From: Phycisphaerae bacterium | GTDB taxonomy: Bacteria; Planctomycetota; Phycisphaerae; Phycisphaerales; SM1A02 | Assembly: GCA_002709295.1 (NCBI GenBank) | Contig: PAQL01000041.1 | Location: 1-64,000 of the forward strand | Direction: 5' to 3' | Length of the DNA: 64,000 bases | Translations under genes and position numbers: made by a program | Notes under the pieces: generated by a model | What the model saw: only the letters and a program-made list of their open reading frames with translations | Told to the model about the DNA's origin: nothing | Databases searched by the model: none | Shown here: positions 28,307-37,390 of the stretch, piece by piece | How the letters are laid out: every line of letters begins with the position of its first letter | Position numbering within the stretch: position 1 is the first letter of the stretch

Positions 28307-29143
28307 ATGCCGAGCGTCATCATTCCAGCCCACAACGAGGAGGCCGGCATCGAGCGCACCCTTCGCGGCGTGCTGGCCGACGGGATCCCCGATCTCGAGA
28401 TCGTGGTGGTGGTGAACGCCTCGACGGACCGGACCGCGGAGATCGCCCGGGGCGTGGATCCGAAGGTGAAGGTCCTCGACACTCCCACGCCCGGAAAGAC
28501 CAATGCCCTGAATCTCGGCGAACGGGAACTGCACACCTTCCCGAGGGTCTTTCTCGACGCCGACATCCGACTCGAACCGGGCACGCTCCCTGCCCTGCTT
28601 CGGGCGAGTGGTGATCCGCACCCGATCGTCTCACCGCGTCCGACGTTCGATCTTTCGGGATGCGGTCCCGGAATGCGTCTCTTCATGCAGGCCAACCGGT
28701 ACAACCACTACTTCGGTCACGGTGCCCCCAACGGGAGCGGATGCTTCGTGCTGACCGAGGAGGGGCGAGGCCGCTGGGAGGCGTTCCCCGACATCGTGGC
28801 AGACGACGGCTTCGTCCACGCCCACTTCCGACCCGAGGAGGCGGCGACGGTGGAGGGCACCACCGCGGTGGTCGGCCCCCCGCATGATCTCGAATCGATG
28901 ATCAGGGTCCGGGCCCGGATCCGACGAGGACGCATGGAGCTTGATCGTCGTTTCCCCGAACTGATGCAGGGACATGAGTCCCAGGTCGGTGGCTCGCTCG
29001 CACGCATGCTGGTGCGACCCTGGTCCTGGCCCGCCCTCGGGGTCTACTGCTGGGTCAGGCTTCGTGAACGCCAGCTCGCCCGCCGGCAGATCGCCGAGGG
29101 CGAGACCGGCTGGGGCCGCGACGAGTCCGCACGCAGCGGCTGA
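28307..29143 (+). CDS. Family 2 glycosyltransferase
   Basis: 278 residues. The GT-A start SVIIPAHNEEAGIERTL, the nucleotide-sugar region VVVVNASTDRTAEIA, and the metal-binding VFLDADIRLEPG near residue 86 are all present; a later ADDGF block near 165 could provide the catalytic Asp. No membrane helix is visible, although the C-terminus has a short hydrophobic, Arg-flanked segment. Donor and acceptor are unknown; glycan or lipid modification at the inner membrane face is typical. It converges on the DUF1080 gene with no gap. Confidence 0.88.
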   Translation: MPSVIIPAHNEEAGIERTLRGVLADGIPDLEIVVVVNASTDRTAEIARGVDPKVKVLDTPTPGKTNALNLGERELHTFPRVFLDADIRLEPGTLPALLRASGDPHPIVSPRPTFDLSGCGPGMRLFMQANRYNHYFGHGAPNGSGCFVLTEEGRGRWEAFPDIVADDGFVHAHFRPEEAATVEGTTAVVGPPHDLESMIRVRARIRRGRMELDRRFPELMQGHESQVGGSLARMLVRPWSWPALGVYCWVRLRERQLARRQIAEGETGWGRDESARSG

Positions 29144-30031
29144 TCAGGACCCCTCCGCCGGCTCCTTCTCCGGTTCCCCGCCGGCCGCGGGCAGCGGCTT
29201 GATCTCGATCGACTTGAACTCGACCGGATGACTCTCGCCCTGGATGGAGATCCAGCCGCGGTCCAGCATCACCTCGCCGTTGCGCTGCTGCATGAGGGAT
29301 CGCGCGTCGGGGTCCCGAGGATCCAGCTGAGGTCGTTCGTAACGCATGACCTCCTCGCCGTTGACGTAGTGGACGATCGAGTCGTTGCCGAGCACCTCGA
29401 CCTCGGCGGTGACCCACTGATCACCGTGGAAGGTTGGACTCGCGGAGTTCGTGCAGTGGCTCGTGTTCACCTTCCCGTTCATCTCGACGTTCGTCCCGGG
29501 GGTGCACAGGTTGGCGGTGGGACGCTTGCCGCTTCCCGGTCCACCGAGCAGCTGGACCTCGATCGAGACCGGGAAGTCCTGGTCCTTGCGGATCGACTTC
29601 GGATCCTGACCGTGCACCATGATTCCGCTGTTGCGATAGGCCCAGCCCGGCCCCCCCGTGCACTGGTTTCCGGTGAAGCGGTACACGACCCGGATCCGGT
29701 AGCGGTCGTGCGGCACCTCGTGATGGAGATGGCCGAACCGCCCGTTGAAGCGATCCCAGTTCGAGTAGTCCATGCGGATGACCCCGTCCACGACCTTGAC
29801 GGTCCCCGAGGGATCGACCCCGAGTTCCGAACCCTTCTCCTTGTAGACCCAGCCGTCGAGATCGCTGCCGTTGAAGATCGGCTTCCAGCCGTCGTCCTTC
29901 GAGGCCCGGTCCGCGGGAGGTTCGACGACCGGTCCGGCGGCGAGGAGCAGGCAGCCGGCGATCATGAGGATGCCAGAGCCGGCGAGGACTCGTCGGAGGG
30001 AGGAGTCACGGCGATCGAGGTGCTGCTTCAT
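29144..30031 (-). CDS. DUF1080 (3-keto-disaccharide hydrolase) family protein
   Basis: 295 residues. A basic start and hydrophobic segment (about 17-33, containing AGCLL) suggest export and possibly a lipoprotein. The rest is a concanavalin-like beta-sandwich beginning with WKPIFNGSDLDGW, the typical DUF1080 opening, and with NSGIMVHGQDP and GEEVMRYERPQLDP-type strands. The family, abundant in planctomycetes, acts on keto-sugars or binds glycans. It starts 29 bases after the sulfatase stop on the same strand, so the two likely form an operon for sulfated glycan use. Confidence 0.88.
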   Translation of the reverse strand: MKQHLDRRDSSLRRVLAGSGILMIAGCLLLAAGPVVEPPADRASKDDGWKPIFNGSDLDGWVYKEKGSELGVDPSGTVKVVDGVIRMDYSNWDRFNGRFGHLHHEVPHDRYRIRVVYRFTGNQCTGGPGWAYRNSGIMVHGQDPKSIRKDQDFPVSIEVQLLGGPGSGKRPTANLCTPGTNVEMNGKVNTSHCTNSASPTFHGDQWVTAEVEVLGNDSIVHYVNGEEVMRYERPQLDPRDPDARSLMQQRNGEVMLDRGWISIQGESHPVEFKSIEIKPLPAAGGEPEKEPAEGS

Positions 30032-30060
30032 GTCCGGATGCTACCCCCGGAACGCCGCGT

Positions 30061-31515
30061 TCACCGGGTGCCGGATTCCGCCTCGTGCTCCGGATTCGGG
30101 GTCGGCATCGCGGCATCGATCCCTTCTCGCCACGCCACCAGCGCCTGGTGCAGGCGTTCGGCCACCTCCGGGCGATCATCGACGAGATTCGTCCGCTCTC
30201 CGGGATCGGTGGCGAGGTCGTAGAGCTCGATGGAATCGTCCTCGAACCACTCGATGAGCTTCCAGTCCCCCTCCATGATCGCTCCCGAGGGTGCTCCTCC
30301 CTGGTTGCCGTAGTGCGGGTAGTGCCAGTGCAGGGTGCGGTCGGCCGGGTCGCCACCCGGATCCTCCAGCAGCGGAACGATCGAACGTCCGTCCAGCGGC
30401 CTCGGCGAGTCCCCCTCGATGCCGCAGAGTTCCAGCACCGTGGGCAGGAAGTCGTTGCTGGAGATCGGCACATCACAGGTCGCGTCGGATCGACAGGTCC
30501 CGGGGAAGGACACGATGCAGGGTTCCCGGATCCCCCCCTCGTACACCCAGCCCTTGCCCGCACGCAGCGGGAGGTTGCTGGTGGGATGTCCCTCGCTGGT
30601 CGAGAGTCCGCCGTTGTCGCTGAAGAAGACCACGATGGTGTCCTCGGCGAGGCCCGCCTCCTCGATCGCATCGAGAACCACGCCGACCGCGGCGTCCATC
30701 GACTCGACCATCGAGGCGTAGACCGCATGTTCCTGGACGAGCCTGACCTTCCGGGCGCGTTCCCGTCCCCAGATCGGTCCGTGCTCCAGATCCTTCCTGC
30801 GTTCCCGGTACTTCGCGACCAGATCCTTCGGACCCATCAGCGGAGTGTGGACGCTGTAGAACGACAGCACCGCGAGGAACGGGTCGTTCCGGTTCTCCCT
30901 GATGAAGGTCGCGGTCTCCTTCGCCAGTCGATCCGGGAGGTGCTCCCCCTTCGGCCCGTCATCCAGCCTCGGGTTGCCGTAGGGTGAGAAGTACTTGTCT
31001 CCTCCGTAGGGACCGCCGCGAGTCCAGCCTCCACGATTGATCTGGAAGCCCTGGTCCTCGGGCCAGAATCCCTCCGGACCGAGATGCCACTTGCCCGCGA
31101 AGAAGGTTCGATACCCCTCGGATCCGAGACGCTCCGCGATCGTCGTCTCCTCGAGCGGCAGCGCGCATTCATGATCAGCGGGCTTCAGGGCTCCCGCCCG
31201 TCGGCCGCAGAAGTAGTCGGTGGTCCGAAGCCGGGCCGGGTGACGACCGGTCATCAGACTCGCACGGGTGGGACTGCACACCGGGGCGGCGGCGTAGGCC
31301 CGTGTGAAACGCACCCCTCGATCGGCCAGCCGTTCGAGGCTGGGGGTCTCGTAGAAGGTGTCCGGATTGTTGGGCGAGATGTCCGCCCACCCCAGATCGT
31401 CGGCGACGATGATCACGACGTTCGGCGATCGCTCTTCCGCCGCCGCATGGATCGGAAGAACGGCCCCGATGCAGAGCATCAGAAGAGCCGACCGGGCTTG
31501 AGGAGATGCCGACAT
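30061..31515 (-). CDS. Secreted sulfatase (formylglycine type)
   Basis: 484 residues from the ATG at 31515 (MSASPQARSALL), chosen because a signal peptide (about 1-25) follows; earlier in-frame starts lack one. Sulfatase features: NVVIIVADDLGWADISP with metal-binding Asp residues, CSPTR with Cys80 to be converted to formylglycine, GKWHLG, and FFSDNGGLS. It should release sulfate from a sulfated polysaccharide or related ester in the periplasm. It precedes the DUF1080 gene. A long stem-loop lies 35 bases upstream of the start. Confidence 0.93.
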   Translation of the reverse strand: MSASPQARSALLMLCIGAVLPIHAAAEERSPNVVIIVADDLGWADISPNNPDTFYETPSLERLADRGVRFTRAYAAAPVCSPTRASLMTGRHPARLRTTDYFCGRRAGALKPADHECALPLEETTIAERLGSEGYRTFFAGKWHLGPEGFWPEDQGFQINRGGWTRGGPYGGDKYFSPYGNPRLDDGPKGEHLPDRLAKETATFIRENRNDPFLAVLSFYSVHTPLMGPKDLVAKYRERRKDLEHGPIWGRERARKVRLVQEHAVYASMVESMDAAVGVVLDAIEEAGLAEDTIVVFFSDNGGLSTSEGHPTSNLPLRAGKGWVYEGGIREPCIVSFPGTCRSDATCDVPISSNDFLPTVLELCGIEGDSPRPLDGRSIVPLLEDPGGDPADRTLHWHYPHYGNQGGAPSGAIMEGDWKLIEWFEDDSIELYDLATDPGERTNLVDDRPEVAERLHQALVAWREGIDAAMPTPNPEHEAESGTR

Positions 31516-31550
31516 CCGCTCGACTCCAAGACGCCCCGGGCGGAGATGGA

Positions 31551-31590
31551 CATCGCCCCCAACCATCCTTGAAGGTGGCCGGGGGCGATG
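31551..31590 (-). promoter_or_regulatory. Leader stem-loop upstream of the sulfatase
   Basis: Perfect 10-pair outer arms (31551-31560 and 31581-31590) enclose a 20-base segment that can pair further as CCA..TGG. It sits 35 bases before the sulfatase start on the minus strand and has no upstream gene to terminate. It could regulate sulfatase mRNA by attenuation or stability. Function is not shown by sequence. Confidence 0.5.
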
Positions 31591-31641
31591 AGGGAAAAGG
31601 CGAACTGGTTGTCGGGTGTTCCGACACGTGAAATGTACCAA

Positions 31642-31655
31642 GTTCATTTCTGAAC
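31642..31655. promoter_or_regulatory. Operator-like inverted repeat between sulfatase and methyltransferase genes
   Basis: GTTCA (31642-31646) and TGAAC (31651-31655) form a perfect inverted repeat with four bases between, in an unusually AT-rich part of the divergent intergenic region 31516-31794. Two GGCAAGT units follow at about 31658 and 31671. No clear promoter hexamers were seen, so regulator binding is a guess. Confidence 0.3.
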
Positions 31656-31794
31656 CTGGCAAGTCAATCCGGCAAGTTCACGGAAAATGACGGGCACCCT
31701 CAGCCGTCTGGCCCATAAGTTCTTTTATGGCAGCACTTTCCGTGGCCACGCCCGAAACCCCCGATGCCACTCTCGATCCCTCCGGGGGCCTACC

Positions 31795-32514
31795 ATGGGC
31801 CCTGTGAGCCTTGCACGCCGATTTCTGCAGCCCGAACTCATGGACGACCCCGCCCTGCCTGCGGCCGACCATGACGCCGCTCTCGACGGGCTCGCCCGAC
31901 TGAATGCCTGGTCGCTGGCCGATCTTCCCTTCCGGTCTGCGATCCAGCGGCTCCTTGCGGACCACGATCGCCCGATCACCATCCTCGACCTGGCCGCCGG
32001 CAGCGGAGACCTCGTGATCCGGCTCGCTCGCAGCCTGCCCGGAGGCCTGGCTCGCATCCGCTGGCAGGTCGCCGACCTCAGCGAACACGCGCTGGAACGA
32101 TGTCGACGCCGGGCCGAGGAGGCGGGTCTGGAGATCGAGACCCATCGAGTCGACGCGGTGAAGGACGAACTGCCTCCCACCGACATCGTGACCTGCAGTC
32201 TGTTCCTTCATCATCTCGAGAAGGAGGACGTGGTCTCGGTGCTCCGCCATCTGCATGCATCAGCCCGGCTGGGTGGCGTGGTCTGCGATCTTCGCCGTTC
32301 GCGCACCGGACTCCTCCTCGCCTCCGCCGCCAGTCGAATCGCGACGCGATCCCACGTGGTCCACTTCGATGCGACGGCCTCGGTCCGCGCAGCCTTCACC
32401 ATGAGGGAGCTCGAGCCGCTCGCCGCGGCCGCGGGCATCACCGACGCTCGAATCGAACCCGTCTTTCCGCAGCGCATGCGACTCGTCTGGCGGGCCGTGA
32501 GGATGAACCCGTGA
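31795..32514 (+). CDS. SAM-dependent methyltransferase of the type III PKS operon
   Basis: 239 residues from the ATG at 31795; the ORF extends upstream without support. SAM-binding motif I is ILDLAAGSGDLVIRLAR near residue 63, followed by WQVADLSEHALERC and DIVTCSLFLHHLE, typical class I methyltransferase landmarks. Planctomycete type III PKS clusters often contain such a UbiE-like enzyme. It probably methylates a carbon or oxygen of the polyketide ring. Its stop overlaps the GTG of the oxidoreductase (GTGA). Confidence 0.85.
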   Translation: MGPVSLARRFLQPELMDDPALPAADHDAALDGLARLNAWSLADLPFRSAIQRLLADHDRPITILDLAAGSGDLVIRLARSLPGGLARIRWQVADLSEHALERCRRRAEEAGLEIETHRVDAVKDELPPTDIVTCSLFLHHLEKEDVVSVLRHLHASARLGGVVCDLRRSRTGLLLASAASRIATRSHVVHFDATASVRAAFTMRELEPLAAAAGITDARIEPVFPQRMRLVWRAVRMNP

Positions 32515-33674
32515 ATCGCCGGAACCCCGGACATCCCGACGTGCTGGTGGTGGGCGGCGGCCCTGCGGGATCCGCCGCCGCCGCCGCCTGCAGCGAACTC
32601 GGCCACTCGGTGGAACTGCTCGACCGTGACCGCTTTCCGAGGGCCAAGGTCTGCGGCTGCTGTCTGGCCGACCGCGGAGTGGCGGGTCTGCTCAGATTCG
32701 GGCTCGAAGAGCTGGTCGCCGGGGGCGAGGCACTCCACTCGGTCCGGATCGGCTGCCGGGGGCGACAGGTCGACCTCCCGTTCCATGGCTCCGTGGTCCT
32801 CTCGCGGGAGACCCTCGACACCGCCCTCCTCGAGCATGCGGCGTCCACGGGAACCAGGATTCGCACGCGGGTCCGAGCCCGCGTCGGCCGGGACGGGACG
32901 GTCCATGCCACCGACCTCGACTCCGGGGAGACCTTCGAACGTCGTCCGCAGGTGGTCATCGTGGCCGACGGACTCGAAGGCAGGGCCCTCGAGGACCAAC
33001 CCGCCTTCCGCTGGAGGGTCCGACCTCGAAGCCGGTTCGGGGCGGGACTCACCCTCGCGGCCGACGTCCGCACCGAAGGAGCGCCGCCTCCGGGACGTCT
33101 GACCATGCTCGCAGGTCGAGGCGGCTACCTCGGCATGGTGCGCCTTCCGGACGGACGACTCGACCTCGCCGCCGCCATCGATCACGACGCGGCCCGCCAT
33201 GAGGGTGGCCCGTCCGGCATCGCCGCGCGACTTCTGAGGGAGGACGGTCGGGACGAGCTGTCCGAGATGGTGTCGGAGGCACGCTGGCGAGGAACGCCCC
33301 GGCTGAGTCGAAGTCGTCGGGTCGCCTGCGACAACATCGCCTGCGTCGGGGACGCGGCGGGATACGTCGAACCCTTCACCGGGGAGGGCATGTCCTGGGC
33401 GATCGGTGGAGCCCACCGACTCGCCGGACTGGTCGATGCGGCGATCGTCGAAGGTCGATCCCTGGATTCCTGGCGCATGGTCCACCGGCGGGCCACCTGG
33501 TTCGATCGGCTTCGCTGCCGCAACATCGCCCTCGCCGCCCGGCATCCCGGGCCCGCTCATGCGCTGCTCCGGGGCATGGCCCGCCTCCCGATCCTCGGCT
33601 CCCGACTCGCGGATTCCGCCAGCGGTGTCGCGGGCGGTCATCGCAACACCCTTGCCATGGGAGTCAGGAGATGA
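32511..33674 (+). CDS. FAD-dependent oxidoreductase of the type III PKS operon
   Basis: 387 residues from a GTG overlapping the upstream stop. A dinucleotide-binding start VLVVGGGPAGSAAAAACSELG, the FAD-contact loop RFPRAKVCGCCLADRG, and GDAAGYVEPFTGEGMSWAI near residue 280 mark the geranylgeranyl reductase/aromatic hydroxylase family. The C-x-x-CC motif near residue 45 is notable. It could hydroxylate or reduce the polyketide product. The stop overlaps the PKS start (ATGA), so all three genes are likely co-translated. Confidence 0.88.
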   Translation: MNRRNPGHPDVLVVGGGPAGSAAAAACSELGHSVELLDRDRFPRAKVCGCCLADRGVAGLLRFGLEELVAGGEALHSVRIGCRGRQVDLPFHGSVVLSRETLDTALLEHAASTGTRIRTRVRARVGRDGTVHATDLDSGETFERRPQVVIVADGLEGRALEDQPAFRWRVRPRSRFGAGLTLAADVRTEGAPPPGRLTMLAGRGGYLGMVRLPDGRLDLAAAIDHDAARHEGGPSGIAARLLREDGRDELSEMVSEARWRGTPRLSRSRRVACDNIACVGDAAGYVEPFTGEGMSWAIGGAHRLAGLVDAAIVEGRSLDSWRMVHRRATWFDRLRCRNIALAARHPGPAHALLRGMARLPILGSRLADSASGVAGGHRNTLAMGVRR

Positions 33675-34771
33675 GCAGCAGGTCGGACGGCGCGCCGGTC
33701 ATGGGGCCTGTGGGCACCGCGATTCCCGTAGGGCGTCTCGATCTCGAACGCTCCATCGAGATCGCGGACCTGCTCTCACCTCCCGAGGTTCCGCGTCCGA
33801 TCCTGCGTCGTCTGCACGAGCGTTCGGGCATCGACACCCGTCACGTCTCGATCATCGAACCGGACGGTTCGATCCCGCTCTACGGCGTCGGCGCTCCGGG
33901 TCGACCATCGACGCCCCACCGACCGGGCACCGCCGAACGAATGCAGGTCTACGCTGGTGCGGCATCGGATCTCGCGGTCGAGGCCGCCGGCCGGGCCCTC
34001 GAGGCCTCCGTCACCCCGGTCGAGTCGATCACGCATCTGGTCACCGCCAGTTGCACGGGATTCGGCGCTCCGGGCGTCGACCTCGCGCTCGTCGAACGTC
34101 TCCGCCTCCCCGCATCGGTCCAGAGAACCAACGTCGGCTTCATGGGATGCCACGCCGCGATCAACGCACTCACCGTCGCCCGGGCACTGGCGGCGGCATC
34201 CCACGCCAATCGCGTGCTGGTGGTCTGCGTGGAGGTCTCGACCGTGCACTTCCATCACGATGTCCGCATGGACCGGCTGATCTCAAACATCCTCTTCGCC
34301 GACGGTGCCGGAGCCACGGTGGTCGGAGGCCCCGGGAACGACCGGAGTCCGAACCGCATCGCGACCACGGCGAGTCGGCTCATTCCGGACTCCAACCGCG
34401 CCATGGGCTGGGAGGTCGGGAACCACGGTTTCGAGATGACCCTCGCGGCCGAGGTCCCGGACCTGATCGCCGCCGCCCTCGGAGACTGGGTCGACGAGGT
34501 CCTCGATGCCCACGACCTTCGACGGGAGGACATCGGCGGCTGGGCCATCCATCCGGGAGGCCCGAGGGTGATCGATGCCGTCACCGGCGGGCTCGAGATC
34601 CCGCCCGATGCCGCCGTGGCCAGCCGGGAGATCCTGCGGACCCGCGGCAACATGAGCAGTGCCACCCTCCTGCACATCATCGAACGCTTCGAGCTCCAGA
34701 ACGTGCCCCGCCCCTGGGTGGGCCTGGCCTTCGGTCCCGGTCTCGCCGGTGAGATGGTCCTGATCGATTGA
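33671..34771 (+). CDS. Type III polyketide synthase (chalcone synthase-like)
   Basis: 366 residues with GGAG upstream of the ATG. It condenses a starter acyl-CoA with malonyl-CoA. The catalytic triad is in place: Cys160 in GFMGCHAA, His294 in HPGGPR and Asn327 in GNMSSAT. The thiolase-fold halves are of usual length. Bacterial relatives make alkylresorcinols, alkylpyrones or tetrahydroxynaphthalene, but the product here cannot be told from sequence. The gene ends a three-gene operon with a methyltransferase and an FAD enzyme. The ABC importer ATPase starts 64 bases downstream and may share its transcript. Confidence 0.93.
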   Translation: MSSRSDGAPVMGPVGTAIPVGRLDLERSIEIADLLSPPEVPRPILRRLHERSGIDTRHVSIIEPDGSIPLYGVGAPGRPSTPHRPGTAERMQVYAGAASDLAVEAAGRALEASVTPVESITHLVTASCTGFGAPGVDLALVERLRLPASVQRTNVGFMGCHAAINALTVARALAAASHANRVLVVCVEVSTVHFHHDVRMDRLISNILFADGAGATVVGGPGNDRSPNRIATTASRLIPDSNRAMGWEVGNHGFEMTLAAEVPDLIAAALGDWVDEVLDAHDLRREDIGGWAIHPGGPRVIDAVTGGLEIPPDAAVASREILRTRGNMSSATLLHIIERFELQNVPRPWVGLAFGPGLAGEMVLID

Positions 34772-34835
34772 GGTGATCGGCGACGGCCCGTTCGCGACCT
34801 CCGCCGGCCCCATCCTTCCCGGTATCGTCTTCCCC

Positions 34836-36323
34836 ATGCTCGAGGTCGGCGACATCTCGAAGAGCTTCCCTGCCGTGAAGGCTCTCGACGGCGTGAGCCT
34901 TCGCGTGGAGGCCGGCGAGGTCCACGGAGTGATCGGTGAGAACGGAGCGGGCAAGAGCACGCTCATGAAGATCCTCGCCGGCATCCAGCCGCCCGACGAG
35001 GGTTCGCTCTCCCTGGAGGGCGTCCCCTATCGCCCTCGACACGTCAACGACGCCAGCGAGGCCGGGGTGGTGATGATCCACCAGGAGCTCAACCTGGTCG
35101 ACGACCTCTCGGTCGCCGAGAACATCATGCTGGGTCGCGAACCACGGCGGTTCGGGGTCCTGGACTTCGGGACGATGCGGAAGGAGTCGGCCCGGATCCT
35201 CGGCGAGATCGGCGCCACCATCGATCCTCGAACGCGGGTCGGAGATCTGCCCGTCGCCCAGCAGCAGCTGGTCGAGATCGCCAAGGCGCTCTCCCAGGAG
35301 ACCCGTGTCCTGATCCTGGACGAGCCGACCGCGGTCCTCTCCGAACGCGAGACCACCCTGCTCTTCCGGTTGATCCGTCGCCTTCGTGAACAGGGTGTGG
35401 CGATCGTCTACATCTCCCACCTGCTTCCGGAGATCCTCGAGCTCTGCGACCGGATCACGGTGCTTCGCGACGGCCGCGTGGTCGTCGAGACGACACCCGC
35501 GGACTCCGACGCCGATCATCTGGCCTCGCTGATGGTGGGCAGGGACCTGGTCGACGTCTACCCCCCCCGGATGCCGATCGAGAGCGACACGCGAAGACTG
35601 ACGGTCTCCGGACTGACCGTGCCCGGACACGCGGTGGACGTCGATTTCGACATCGCGCCCGGCGAGATCGTCGGCCTCGCGGGCCTGGTGGGCAGCGGAC
35701 GCACCGAGGTCGCGGAAGCCATCGTCGGACTGAGACCGATCAGTGCGGGCGAGGTCCGCCTCGACGACGAGCCGGTCCGATTCCGGTCGACGCGGGACGC
35801 ACTCCATCGAGGCGTCGCCTACGTGAGCGAGGACCGGAAGGGACGCGGCATCCTGGTGGATCTCTCCTGCATCCGGAACACCACCCTTCCCAACCTCGAG
35901 GCCTACGGCCGGCTGGTCCCCCATCGTCGGCGGGAACGTGCCGCGACCGAGGGGTGGATCGAACGCCTGGACATCCGCTGTCCGGATGCCCGAAGTCCGA
36001 TCCGAACGCTGTCCGGTGGAAACCAGCAGAAGTTCGCGGTGGCGAGCCGACTCGATTCCGAACCCTCGGTGATCCTGCTCGACGAACCGACCCGAGGCGT
36101 GGACGTCGGAGCCAAGCGAGAGCTCTATCACCTGATCGCCGGGCTCGCGGAGAAGGGACTTGCCTGCCTGATGATCTCCAGTGAACTGCCCGAACTCATC
36201 GGGCTCTGTCACCGCATCGTGGTGATGCGACAGGGCCGGACGGCGGGCGTGGTGGACGGCCCCACCGCGACCGAGGAATCGATCATGCGACTGGCCGCCG
36301 GGGTGGAGGATCACGCGGCATGA
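34836..36323 (+). CDS. Sugar ABC transporter ATP-binding protein (RbsA/MglA type)
   Basis: 495 residues from the ATG at 34836; a GTG at 34773 would add 21 residues before the canonical LEVGDISKSFPAVKAL opening. Two ATPase halves are present. The first has Walker A GENGAGKST, signature-like LPVAQQQLVEIAKAL and Walker B LILDEPT. The second has a degenerate Walker A GLVGSGRTE, LSGGNQQK and ILLDEPT, as usual for this family. It energises import of a monosaccharide or related molecule. It overlaps the permease gene by four bases (ATGA). Confidence 0.94.
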   Translation: MLEVGDISKSFPAVKALDGVSLRVEAGEVHGVIGENGAGKSTLMKILAGIQPPDEGSLSLEGVPYRPRHVNDASEAGVVMIHQELNLVDDLSVAENIMLGREPRRFGVLDFGTMRKESARILGEIGATIDPRTRVGDLPVAQQQLVEIAKALSQETRVLILDEPTAVLSERETTLLFRLIRRLREQGVAIVYISHLLPEILELCDRITVLRDGRVVVETTPADSDADHLASLMVGRDLVDVYPPRMPIESDTRRLTVSGLTVPGHAVDVDFDIAPGEIVGLAGLVGSGRTEVAEAIVGLRPISAGEVRLDDEPVRFRSTRDALHRGVAYVSEDRKGRGILVDLSCIRNTTLPNLEAYGRLVPHRRRERAATEGWIERLDIRCPDARSPIRTLSGGNQQKFAVASRLDSEPSVILLDEPTRGVDVGAKRELYHLIAGLAEKGLACLMISSELPELIGLCHRIVVMRQGRTAGVVDGPTATEESIMRLAAGVEDHAA

Positions 36324-37363
36324 GCGCCGGCACGAACACACAGGTCGGCGCCGCCCGCGGCTGGCGCCTCGCCCTCTCCGCCCTCGAACGCTTCGGCGTG
36401 GTGATCGCGTTCGTCGCGCTCTTCGCCTACAACGCGATCACCCAGCCGGACACCTTCCTCAAGCCCGAGAACCTGAGGAATCTCCTCAACCAGAACGCCG
36501 ACATCGGGGTGATCGCGGTCGGGATGACCCTGGTCATCATCGCGGGAGGCATCGATCTCTCGGTGGGTGCGGTCATGGCCTTCGCGGCCGCGGTGGGCAT
36601 GCTGACCATGAACGCCCTCTTCGAGGGCGGCGGCAACGAGACCTTCTCGGTGGTGGTGGGCCTTGCCACCGGCATCGGCCTCGGCGCCGCCTGCGGGCTG
36701 CTCAACGGCCTGCTGGTGACCATGGGCAGGATCCCCGCCTTCATCGTGACCCTCGCCGGCCTGATCGGCTTCCGCAGCGTGACCCTCGCGATCGCCGAAG
36801 GTGGCGAGATCCGGGCCGCCGACGGTCTCACCGCCCTCCAGTCCTTCGGCCGGGGCGGAATCGACATCCCCGGCGTGGTCGACTTCTACAACCAGCCCGT
36901 CGTCTTCTACTGGAACATCCTGATCTTCTTCGCAGTCGTGATCACCGGCCAGCTGCTGCTGAGTCGAACCCGCATGGGTCGGCACTTCATCGCGGTCGGT
37001 TCCAACGAGGTCGCGGCCCGCTACAGCGGCATCCCGGTGAACCGGGTGCGCACCTGGTCCTACGTGATCGTCGGAGCCTGCGCCGGCATCGCCGCGCTCA
37101 TGTCGATGACCCGGATGAACTCGGTCTCGAGTTCCGGCGTCGGGCACCTGGCGGAACTGGACGCGATCGCCGCGGTGGTGATCGGCGGCACCGCGATGAC
37201 CGGTGGCCGGGGCCGGGTCTGGGGAACGATGCTCGGGGTCCTGATCCTCATCATGATCAGCAACATGCTGACCCTCGCCGACGTCGAGGTCTACTGGCAG
37301 GGATTCGTGAAGGGCGTGATCATCATCCTCGCGGTGCTGATCCAGCGGGGCCGGGCGAACTGA
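36320..37363 (+). CDS. Sugar ABC transporter permease (RbsC type)
   Basis: 347 residues with about nine to ten hydrophobic segments. The family marks DIGVIAVGMTLVIIAGGIDLSVGAVMAF and the EAA-like TRMGRHFIAVGSNEVAARYSGIPV are present (cited as positions about 65-92 and 215-245). It forms the membrane channel of the importer with the preceding ATPase. The operon continues in function, though not in position, with the binding protein at 38871; an opposing sulfatase lies between. Confidence 0.94.
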   Translation: MSAGTNTQVGAARGWRLALSALERFGVVIAFVALFAYNAITQPDTFLKPENLRNLLNQNADIGVIAVGMTLVIIAGGIDLSVGAVMAFAAAVGMLTMNALFEGGGNETFSVVVGLATGIGLGAACGLLNGLLVTMGRIPAFIVTLAGLIGFRSVTLAIAEGGEIRAADGLTALQSFGRGGIDIPGVVDFYNQPVVFYWNILIFFAVVITGQLLLSRTRMGRHFIAVGSNEVAARYSGIPVNRVRTWSYVIVGACAGIAALMSMTRMNSVSSSGVGHLAELDAIAAVVIGGTAMTGGRGRVWGTMLGVLILIMISNMLTLADVEVYWQGFVKGVIIILAVLIQRGRAN

Positions 37364-37390
37364 ACCCCGTCCACTGCAGGTGATTCGACA

